Source: Deltaproteobacteria bacterium (lineage in GTDB: Bacteria > Desulfobacterota > Desulfuromonadia > Geobacterales > Geobacteraceae). From it: 5,781 nucleotides of DNA. The position numbers and the translations under genes are program-made. Shown one piece after another: positions 1 through 4,530 of this stretch (position 1 is its first letter; each line of letters begins with the position of its first letter). The DNA lies in contig JAJZQA010000176.1 of the NCBI GenBank assembly GCA_021810985.1, positions 1-5,781 of the forward strand. The letters are read 5' to 3'. A model generated the notes under the pieces. The model had not been told where the DNA came from. It searched no databases and was given only the letters and a program-made list of their open reading frames with translations.

Positions 1-75
<75 letters not shown>

Positions 76-137
76 ATTTTTATGCTGATTGTACCCAGCT
101 GCGATGAAATCAAAGCTCATCAAGCAGGTGGAAAATT

Positions 138-166
138 TTTATACATGTTTTTGCAGTCACTGTCAA
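138..166 (-). promoter_or_regulatory. Sigma-70 promoter for tRNA-Cys
   Basis: On the minus strand a perfect -35 TTGACA (plus 161-166) is separated by exactly 17 nt from TATAAA (plus 138-143), which matches five of six -10 bases. Initiation would fall near plus 131, leaving a 5' leader of about 55 nt ahead of the tRNA for RNase P to remove. The bases after the -10 are A/T-rich (AATTTTCC), unlike the GC-rich discriminators of classic stringently controlled stable-RNA promoters. It lies between the end of the DUF4124 gene and the tRNA, so the tRNA does not need readthrough. Confidence 0.8.
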
Positions 167-244
167 CGAGGAAAAACGGGAAACTCTTGCAGCCACCCTG
201 CCTGTACCAGGTTTCGGTTCTGGAACCGGCAATTACACATCCGG

Positions 245-262
245 AGTTTCCGAAGGGAAACT
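245..262 (-). terminator. Hairpin just after the DUF4124 gene
   Basis: A perfect 7-bp inverted repeat, AGTTTCC and GGAAACT, with a 4-nt loop begins 2 nt past the stop codon on the minus strand. There is no U-run behind it, so it is not a standard intrinsic terminator. It may protect the mRNA 3' end or be a weak terminator. A second small inverted repeat, CGGTTC/GAACCG at 215-228, follows downstream. Confidence 0.35.
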
Positions 263-264
263 TA

Positions 265-807
265 TTATTTACGCCACTCAAACGGAACTCCGGCCGAGGC
301 TGCTTGAGCATCCAGATCTGAAAGTTGTCTGGTAAGGGTACTGATCCGATCTTCATCCCGCTGAATCTCATCCAGTTTATCCCGGTACGCAACCCGATTA
401 CGTGCATAGGTATAGATTACCAGTTGCCGGCGCAATTGCTCAGCCTCCTCCCGTTTCGCGGGAAGATTCGCCTGGAGTTGGGCAATCTCTCCTCGAAGTC
501 CGGCATACTGGGAGCGCCACCACCGCTCATCCTGTCCGCCGTAAGTATTTTGCCGCTGAGTTTGTTCCACTGGTTGCTCTTTGGGTTTTTCCTGGGCAGA
601 CTGCGGTGGAGCCCCTGCAACGGCACCGCCATCGCTAGCTTCACCCGTTGAGATGATCTTCACTTTCTTCTGATACTTGATCGGAACAGTGTTGATATCA
701 TCGGTAAAATTAACGACACCTTTACTGTCAACCCACTGGTAAATATCAGCATGTGCTATCATCGCAAAACCAATGATCAGCATGGACAACATTACCGCAA
801 CTCTCAT
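265..807 (-). CDS. Exported DUF4124 domain-containing protein
   Basis: This encodes a 180-residue protein of unknown biochemical function. Residues 1-20 form a signal peptide: a short positive start (MR), a hydrophobic core and an AHA cleavage motif before Asp21. The mature start, DIYQWVDSKGVVNFTDD, is the characteristic opening of DUF4124, a small domain found at the N-terminus of many proteobacterial envelope proteins (Y-x-W-x-D-x-x-G-x-x-x-F/Y-T/S-D). Residues 58-92 are a Pro/Gln/Gly-rich linker. Residues 93-170 are charged and heptad-like, predicted as a coiled coil (KREEAEQLRRQL, DKLDEIQRDEDRISTL). No catalytic motif or lipobox cysteine is seen, so it is probably a soluble periplasmic protein. 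The ATG at 807 is preceded by GAGGGGG at a spacing of about 8-10 nt and starts directly at the signal peptide. The gene ends in two in-frame TAA stops. It is transcribed away from nfeD and appears monocistronic. Confidence 0.85.
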   Translation of the reverse strand: MRVAVMLSMLIIGFAMIAHADIYQWVDSKGVVNFTDDINTVPIKYQKKVKIISTGEASDGGAVAGAPPQSAQEKPKEQPVEQTQRQNTYGGQDERWWRSQYAGLRGEIAQLQANLPAKREEAEQLRRQLVIYTYARNRVAYRDKLDEIQRDEDRISTLTRQLSDLDAQAASAGVPFEWRK

Positions 808-860
808 GATGAATCCCCCTCAGGACAAGCATTCGTACCATTAATTCACCCACTAGCACA

Positions 861-889
861 ATTCTCCCGCAACAATTGCGCGTGGTCAA
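861..889 (-). promoter_or_regulatory. Candidate sigma-70 promoter for the DUF4124 gene
   Basis: On the minus strand TTGACC (plus 884-889, five of six bases) is followed after 17 nt by GAGAAT (plus 861-866, four of six). The start would lie near plus 854, giving a leader of about 47 nt before the ATG. The spacer contains the inverted repeat described at 868-880. This is the best minus-strand match I found by eye in the divergent region, but the -10 is not strong. Confidence 0.45.
868..880. repeat. Inverted repeat CGCAA-CAA-TTGCG
   Basis: This perfect palindrome has 5-bp arms (868-872 and 876-880) around a 3-bp centre. It sits between the -35 and -10 of the candidate minus-strand promoter, a position suited to a repressor operator. 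It is short enough to occur by chance, and no regulator gene is visible in the window. Confidence 0.35.
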
Positions 890-898
890 TAGAAACAA

Positions 899-922
899 CA
901 GGTAATTGGTATAATTTACCTG
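899..922. promoter_or_regulatory. Inverted repeat overlapping a promoter (possible operator)
   Basis: The arms CAGGTAA (899-905) and TTACCTG (916-922) are perfect 7-bp inverted copies separated by 10 bp. The centre-to-centre distance is 17 bp, compatible with, though not proof of, binding of a dimeric regulator on one DNA face. The gap and part of the arms contain the extended -10 at 907-915, so a bound protein would block RNA polymerase. The same sequence lies only about 10 bp beyond the -35 of the opposite promoter and could affect both genes. Confidence 0.5.
907..915 (+). promoter_or_regulatory. Extended -10 promoter directed toward nfeD/SPFH
   Basis: The sequence TGGTATAAT is a perfect extended -10 element (TGn followed by TATAAT at 910-915). 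The -35 region is poor (for example TCAATA at 886-891 with an 18-bp spacer), which is typical of extended -10 promoters. The start would lie near 922, giving an untranslated leader of about 204 nt before the nfeD start at 1126. Confidence 0.55.
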
Positions 923-1112
923 ATCTGCATCGGTGCGGAGCTACGTTCCAGGAAGACTTCACTCTCTGTCAGTTTCACCTGCTCTCACCCGGAACGAACG
1001 GAATACACTCGACTTTACTATTTTAACTGCCGGCCGGCGAACATCCCATTGACAGGTCAGGCTCATTACGGCAAACTGAAAATTTTGTAGAAAACCAACA
1101 ATTAATTCCAAT

Positions 1113-1117
1113 GGAGG
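1113..1117 (+). promoter_or_regulatory. Ribosome binding site that decides the nfeD start
   Basis: GGAGG lies 8 nt before GTG at 1126. The ATG at 1111 overlaps this Shine-Dalgarno sequence and has no purine-rich motif in front of it (the preceding bases are AATTAATTCCA). The GTG is therefore the likely start, and the first five codons from the ATG are untranslated. Confidence 0.8.
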
Positions 1118-1125
1118 CAAACTGC

Positions 1126-1563
1126 GTGGAACCCTGGATCTGGATTGCAGCCGGTATCGTCCTTTGCGTTTTCGAAATTATGATCCCCTCTTTCACCATT
1201 ATCTGGTTCGGCCTGGCCGCGGTTGTTGTAGGTTTTATTTCTTTCATCCTGAGAACGGATTCCCTGGCACTGCAACTCGCCCTGTGGGCGGTCCTGTCTG
1301 GCGTGTTCACCTATGGCTGGTTTCGCTTCTTTCGGCAGGAAACAAAAACCCTTTCCGGTCAGGGAAAAGAAGCAATTATCGGCAAATCAGGCATCATCGT
1401 AAAAGCCAACGACGCCACCTTTCCCGGCGGCATTATTCGCTTTCCCATTGCGGTGCTCGGATCAGATGAGTGGTCCTACATTTCCGATGAACAGCTGCAA
1501 CTCGGTGACAGGGGAGTGATTGTTGATATTGCCGGTGACAAACTGGTTATAAAAAAAGGCTGA
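1126..1563 (+). CDS. Short NfeD-like membrane protein
   Basis: From the GTG start this is a 145-residue inner-membrane protein of the short NfeD (YbbJ-like) family. It opens with EPWIWIAAGIVLCVFEIMIPSF, the family signature of an aromatic start and a first helix ending in E-x-x-x-P. Three membrane helices can be seen at about 3-20, 24-42 and 47-66, followed by the basic segment RFFR. Residues 80-145 form the soluble OB-fold domain, with G-KEAIIGKSGIIVK, a central FPIAVLGSDEWSYIS stretch and the typical ending GDRGVIVDIAGDKLVIKKG. The serine-protease domain of long NfeD proteins is absent. Short NfeD proteins are encoded beside SPFH proteins and are thought to assemble with them in membrane microdomains, as the downstream gene 41 bp away supports. 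No enzymatic activity is implied. The molecular role of this family is still poorly defined. Confidence 0.9.
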   Translation: MEPWIWIAAGIVLCVFEIMIPSFTIIWFGLAAVVVGFISFILRTDSLALQLALWAVLSGVFTYGWFRFFRQETKTLSGQGKEAIIGKSGIIVKANDATFPGGIIRFPIAVLGSDEWSYISDEQLQLGDRGVIVDIAGDKLVIKKG

Positions 1564-1604
1564 CCGGTTGACTTTATGCACACATTTGAAAACAGGAGGG
1601 AAAT

Positions 1605-2450
1605 ATGGCGAGTATAGTTGTTTTTTCTGTTTTTGCCGTGGCGGTAGCGGCAACCATCATGATGGGAGTCCGCATCGTACCCCAAGGGTTTGAATATGTG
1701 GTCCAGCGGCTAGGCAAATACCACGTAACGTTAAAGCCCGGCCTCAACTTCATCATTCCCTATATTGACATCGTTGCATACCGCATCACCACCAAGGATA
1801 TGCCGCTGGAGATCGGGGCTCAGGAAGCGATCACCAAAGATAATGCCGTAATCGTCTGTAACGCCATTGCCTTTATCAAGGTTATCGACCCGGTCCTCGC
1901 GGTCTACGGCATCTCCAACTTCGAATACGCCATCCAGAACCTGATCATGACCACCCTCAGGGCCATCATCGGCGAAATGGAACTGGACGTGGCGCTCTCC
2001 TCCCGCGACACCATCAAGGCCCGGTTGAGGGAGATCATCTCCAGTGACGTGGTCGATTGGGGCATCTCGGTAAAGTCAGTGGAAATTCAGGATATCAAAC
2101 CATCCCCTTCCATGCAGCATGCCATGGAACAACAGGCCTCGGCCGAGAGGACTAAACGGGCGGCAATTCTCGAAGCGGAAGGCCGTAAAGCAGCGGTCAT
2201 CCTCGAGGCGGAAGGCAAGCTGGAGGCGGCACGGAAAGAGGCCGAAGCGCAGATAACCCTGGCCGAGGCATCGGCAAAGGCCATCGAAGAGATTGCCCGG
2301 GCCGTGGGAGACAAGGAACTTCCGACCATGTTCCTCCTGGGAGACCGCTATGTGGGCGCCATGCAAAAGCTCGCTTCGGCTCCGAACACCAAAACCTACA
2401 TCCTGCCGTCCGACCTCTTGGCAACCGTCAAGGGGATATTACACCGTTAA
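1605..2450 (+). CDS. SPFH domain protein, stomatin/QmcA type
   Basis: This encodes a 281-residue membrane-anchored scaffold of the SPFH (stomatin/prohibitin/flotillin/HflK-C) family. Residues 3-22 are a single hydrophobic N-terminal helix. The SPFH domain starts at about residue 22 with VRIVPQGFEYVVQRLGKYHVTLKPGLNFIIP broken over 22-52 and continues to about 165, including the MPLE, T-x-DNA, RAIIGEMELD and WGI-x-V-x-x-VEIQDI blocks typical of slipins and QmcA. Residues 170-235 are an Ala/Glu/Lys-rich coiled coil with two AxILEAEG copies (187-193 and 198-204), the oligomerisation region. The end, TYILPSDLLATVKGIL, is also family-typical. It is slightly shorter than E. coli QmcA (about 305 residues). 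AGGAGG at 1594-1599, 5 nt before the ATG, is a strong ribosome binding site. It is probably co-transcribed with the upstream nfeD-like gene. Such proteins form rings or lipid microdomains and influence membrane protease quality control. The specific client here is unknown. Confidence 0.92.
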   Translation: MASIVVFSVFAVAVAATIMMGVRIVPQGFEYVVQRLGKYHVTLKPGLNFIIPYIDIVAYRITTKDMPLEIGAQEAITKDNAVIVCNAIAFIKVIDPVLAVYGISNFEYAIQNLIMTTLRAIIGEMELDVALSSRDTIKARLREIISSDVVDWGISVKSVEIQDIKPSPSMQHAMEQQASAERTKRAAILEAEGRKAAVILEAEGKLEAARKEAEAQITLAEASAKAIEEIARAVGDKELPTMFLLGDRYVGAMQKLASAPNTKTYILPSDLLATVKGILHR

Positions 2451-2479
2451 AAACTGATTCAACATTTTCTCTGATCAAC

Positions 2480-2515
2480 AAAAATGCCGGCTTCCACATG
2501 GTTGCCGGCATTTTT
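2480..2515. terminator. Bidirectional intrinsic terminator between the SPFH gene and rluB
   Basis: A perfect 12-bp stem (2480-2491 with 2504-2515) contains the GC core TGCCGGC/GCCGGCA flanked by A5 and T5 tracts, with a 12-nt loop. It gives a hairpin followed by a U-run on both strands. It lies 29 bp after the SPFH stop on the plus strand and about 60 bp past the rluB stop on the minus strand, so it can end both convergent transcripts. Confidence 0.92.
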
Positions 2516-2576
2516 ATTCCACGATTCTTAAAAAACCTATCAGAACAGCTCCTGGAAAAAAAGAAACTGCTTAACG

Positions 2577-3455
2577 TCAGGACTGTCGACGCCCGCCACG
2601 GTTTTTTCCCGGAACCGGCGCTGACTCACCCGCTCTTTTGCCGGCAAAGGCTCTTTTACCGTCATGATTTTTCCCAGAAGCTTTTTGCTCGCGTCGCTTC
2701 TCAGGGGCAGGAGCAGGTACCGGGACAGTCTTTTCACCACCGCTTGACTGGCGCAGACGTTCCGCCTCCTCCGGGGTCAAGAAGCGGTATTTCCCGGTAC
2801 TCAACCCCTCCAGCCCAAGAAATCCGTAACGGGCTCTTTTCAGGCGCACCACCGAAAGGCCCACCGCCTCGCACATCCGGCGTACCTGACGGTAGCGTCC
2901 TTCATGAATGGTTATGGAAAGCCAGGTATTATTATCGCTTTCCCGGACGAGCCTGACCTGCGCGGGGGCGGTCATCCCGTCCTCCAGCTCGACACCAGCC
3001 GTCAGCCGCTGTATTTGCACCGGAGAAACCCGGCCCTGGACCCGGACATGATACTCCTTGTCAACCTCATGGCGCGGGTGAGCAAGAGCGTTCGCCCACT
3101 CACCGTCATTGGTCAGCAGCAGCACCCCTTCGGTATTATAATCAAGACGTCCTACCGGGTAGACCCTTTCCCGAATGCCCTTGAGAAGGTCGGTCACCAG
3201 GGGTCTGCCCTGCGGGTCTTTCAGGGTGGTCATGTATCCGGCGGGCTTGTAGAGGACGAGGTAGACCCGGGCGCTATCCGTACCGATTCGTTTGCCGTCA
3301 ACGGTTATCGTATCATGGTCAGGATCAGCCTTGGCCCCCAACTCGCTGACCACGACACCGTTCACGGCAACCCGGCCGGCAAGGATGATCTCTTCCGCGG
3401 CACGCCGGGAAGAAACTCCGGCATGGGAAAGAATTTTCTGCAGACGTTCTTTCAT
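2577..3455 (-). CDS. rluB: 23S rRNA pseudouridine synthase, RluB-like
   Basis: This 292-residue enzyme of the RsuA/RluB/RluE/RluF family converts a specific uridine in rRNA to pseudouridine. E. coli RluB acts on U2605 of 23S rRNA. The N-terminal S4 RNA-binding domain (about 1-50) begins MKERLQKILSHAGVSSRRAAEE and contains GRVAVNG. The catalytic domain carries VYLVLYKPAGYMTT (64-77) and the active-site motif GRLDYNTEGVLLLTNDG (102-118) with catalytic Asp105. The later HEGRYRQVRRM (184-194) and LKRARYGFLGLEGL blocks are also conserved. Residues 236-292 are a basic, low-complexity Lys/Arg/Pro/Ala tail, probably disordered and RNA-contacting. The frame remains open upstream to 3578, but that 41-residue extension would overlap accA, cross the hairpin and match nothing in the family, so the start at 3455 is chosen. 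Its ribosome binding site is a G6-AG run almost touching the ATG. RsuA or RluE/F specificity cannot be fully excluded. Confidence 0.9.
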   Translation of the reverse strand: MKERLQKILSHAGVSSRRAAEEIILAGRVAVNGVVVSELGAKADPDHDTITVDGKRIGTDSARVYLVLYKPAGYMTTLKDPQGRPLVTDLLKGIRERVYPVGRLDYNTEGVLLLTNDGEWANALAHPRHEVDKEYHVRVQGRVSPVQIQRLTAGVELEDGMTAPAQVRLVRESDNNTWLSITIHEGRYRQVRRMCEAVGLSVVRLKRARYGFLGLEGLSTGKYRFLTPEEAERLRQSSGGEKTVPVPAPAPEKRREQKASGKNHDGKRAFAGKRAGESAPVPGKNRGGRRQS

Positions 3456-3472
3456 ACTCCCCCCAAAACGGT

Positions 3473-3501
3473 AAAAGGGGCCGCCATTTGGGGCCCCTTT
3501 T
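3473..3501 (-). terminator. Terminator-like hairpin between accA and rluB
   Basis: A perfect 10-bp stem pairs AAAAGGGGCC (3473-3482) with GGCCCCTTTT (3492-3501) around a 9-nt loop. On the minus strand it is followed by U4 (within the stem) and then ACCG, so the unpaired U-tail is short. It lies 40 bp past the accA stop and only 17 bp before the rluB start. It could end the dnaE-accA transcript, allow partial readthrough, or act as a leader structure for rluB. I found no clear promoter between it and rluB. Confidence 0.7.
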
Positions 3502-3514
3502 CCACTAGCAGACA

Positions 3515-3529
3515 CCTGTGCAACACAGG
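3515..3529 (-). repeat. Inverted repeat CCTGTG-TTG-CACAGG after accA
   Basis: Perfect 6-bp arms (3515-3520 and 3524-3529) flank a 3-bp centre 12-26 nt past the accA stop codon. It could be an mRNA hairpin in tandem with the terminator-like stem at 3473-3501, or a protein-binding site. No U-run follows it. Confidence 0.5.
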
Positions 3530-3540
3530 CTCGATCACAA

Positions 3541-4497
3541 TCATTCAGTAAAACGGGACATCTGCCGGAATTTGTCATAGCGGCCTTCCAGCAGTTTCTT
3601 CAGGGGAAGTCCGCGCAATTCGGCTAGGTTTCTCGCAAGGGCTTCATGCACGTTTTTTGCCGTGGTTTCATAATCCCGATGAGCACCGCCCACCGGTTCC
3701 GGGATAATCTCGTCGATGACTTTCAACTCCTGCAGGTCACGCGCCGTCGGTTTCAGTTCCTCGGCCGCAAGCTCTCCCTTGGAGCCATCGCCCCAAAGGA
3801 TGGCAGCGCAGCCTTCCGGGGAAATGACGGAATAGATCGAGTGTTCAAGCATCAGGATCCGGTCGCCCACGGCAATCGCGAGAGCGCCACCCGAGCCGCC
3901 TTCACCGGTCACGACAACGATGATCGGAACTCGCAGGCGGGACATTTCGCAGAGATTTCGGGCAATTGCCTCAGCCTGACCCCGCTCTTCCGCCCCGATA
4001 CCGGGAAAAGCGCCGGGCGTATCGACAAAGGTGATAACCGGCAGATCGAAGCGTTCCGCCATTTCCATGAGGCGCAGCGCCTTGCGGTACCCTTCGGGAT
4101 TCGGCATGCCGAAATTCCGGAAGACTTTTTCCTTGGTGTCACGACCCTTTTGATGGCCGATCACCATGACCGGCTCACCATCGAGCCTGGCCAGGCCTGC
4201 CACAATCGCATGATCGTCGGAAAATTTGCGGTCACCGTGCAGTTCGACGAAGTCGGTAAAAATCAGCCGGATATAGTCCGTAGTGAACGGACGGTTTATG
4301 TGGCGGGCAACCTGTACGGTCTGCCAGCGGGTCAGATTAGAAAAAATTTCTTCCCTCATCTTCTCGACCTTCTTTTCCAGGCGGGCAATCTCCGTTTTCA
4401 GATCAACCGTATCGGTAGAAAACTCCAGCAGTTCCTGTATTTTTTCTTCCAGCTCGGCAATCGGTTTTTCAAAATCGAGATAATAATGCAACGCCAT
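3541..4497 (-). CDS. accA: Acetyl-CoA carboxylase carboxyltransferase subunit alpha
   Basis: AccA pairs with AccD as the A2B2 carboxyltransferase that moves CO2 from carboxybiotin on AccB to acetyl-CoA, forming malonyl-CoA for fatty-acid synthesis in the cytoplasm. The protein has 318 residues, against 319 in E. coli. The N-terminal region shows LDFEKPIAELE (8-18) and a coiled-coil segment to about 52. The crotonase-like core includes GHQKGRDTKE (114-123), NFGMPNPEGYRKALRLM (128-144), DTPGAFPGIGAEERGQAEAI (159-178), the glycine-rich GEGGSGGALAI (198-208) whose backbone helps form the oxyanion hole, and SVISPEGCAAILW (223-235). All family motifs are intact. The ATG at 4497 has AAGGAG at 4507-4512, 9 nt upstream. 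A GTG start at 4530 would add 11 unconserved residues. The gene follows dnaE after 33 bp and is probably in its operon. AccD and the biotin subunits are not in the window. Confidence 0.97.
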   Translation of the reverse strand: MALHYYLDFEKPIAELEEKIQELLEFSTDTVDLKTEIARLEKKVEKMREEIFSNLTRWQTVQVARHINRPFTTDYIRLIFTDFVELHGDRKFSDDHAIVAGLARLDGEPVMVIGHQKGRDTKEKVFRNFGMPNPEGYRKALRLMEMAERFDLPVITFVDTPGAFPGIGAEERGQAEAIARNLCEMSRLRVPIIVVVTGEGGSGGALAIAVGDRILMLEHSIYSVISPEGCAAILWGDGSKGELAAEELKPTARDLQELKVIDEIIPEPVGGAHRDYETTAKNVHEALARNLAELRGLPLKKLLEGRYDKFRQMSRFTE

Positions 4498-4506
4498 CGT
4501 ATTTTT

Positions 4507-4512
4507 CTCCTT
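4507..4512 (-). promoter_or_regulatory. Ribosome binding site that decides the accA start
   Basis: AAGGAG on the minus strand lies 9 nt before the ATG at 4497, inside the 33-bp dnaE-accA gap. It falls within the possible GTG-initiated extension from 4530, which argues that the shorter, family-length product is made. Confidence 0.85.
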
Positions 4513-4530
4513 ACGCGTCCTCTTCAACAC

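Larger units (their letters stand above)
808..1125. other. Divergent intergenic region between the DUF4124 gene and nfeD
   Basis: This 318-bp stretch holds the two promoters and two inverted repeats listed separately. It also contains a perfect TTGACA at 1049-1054, but the best -10 at 17 bp (CAAACT, 1072-1077) is weak. Other short symmetries are TTCCAGGAA at 946-954 overlapping GAAGACTTC at 952-960, the arms CGTTCC (944-949) and GGAACG (991-996) that could close a 41-nt loop in the leader RNA, and the 10-bp palindrome GCCGGCCGGC at 1029-1038. I see no convincing gene and no recognisable riboswitch in it. Confidence 0.6.

Noticed and set aside
933..1052. A 39-codon plus-strand frame from a GTG in the nfeD leader
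   Set aside because: There is no Shine-Dalgarno sequence in front of the GTG, no ATG in the leader, and the composition is unremarkable.
2160..2260. Repeated GAGGCGGAAGG-like DNA in the SPFH gene
   Set aside because: It simply encodes the two AxILEAEG repeats of the SPFH coiled coil and is not a separate DNA repeat element.
2498..2956. A 152-codon plus-strand frame after the SPFH gene
   Set aside because: It starts inside the terminator loop and continues antisense to the low-complexity tail of rluB. It is not a plausible gene.
2904..3551. A 215-codon open frame on the plus strand opposite rluB
   Set aside because: It is antisense to a clear pseudouridine synthase and runs through the terminator-like hairpin. 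No family features or start signal were seen.
3453..3578. N-terminal extension of rluB from the upstream start at 3578
   Set aside because: The 41 extra residues overlap accA, are encoded by the hairpin, and are not part of the family, which begins at the S4 domain (MKERLQKIL).
4498..4530. GTG start at 4530 for accA
   Set aside because: The AAGGAG site lies inside that extension and points to the ATG at 4497, which gives the normal family length.
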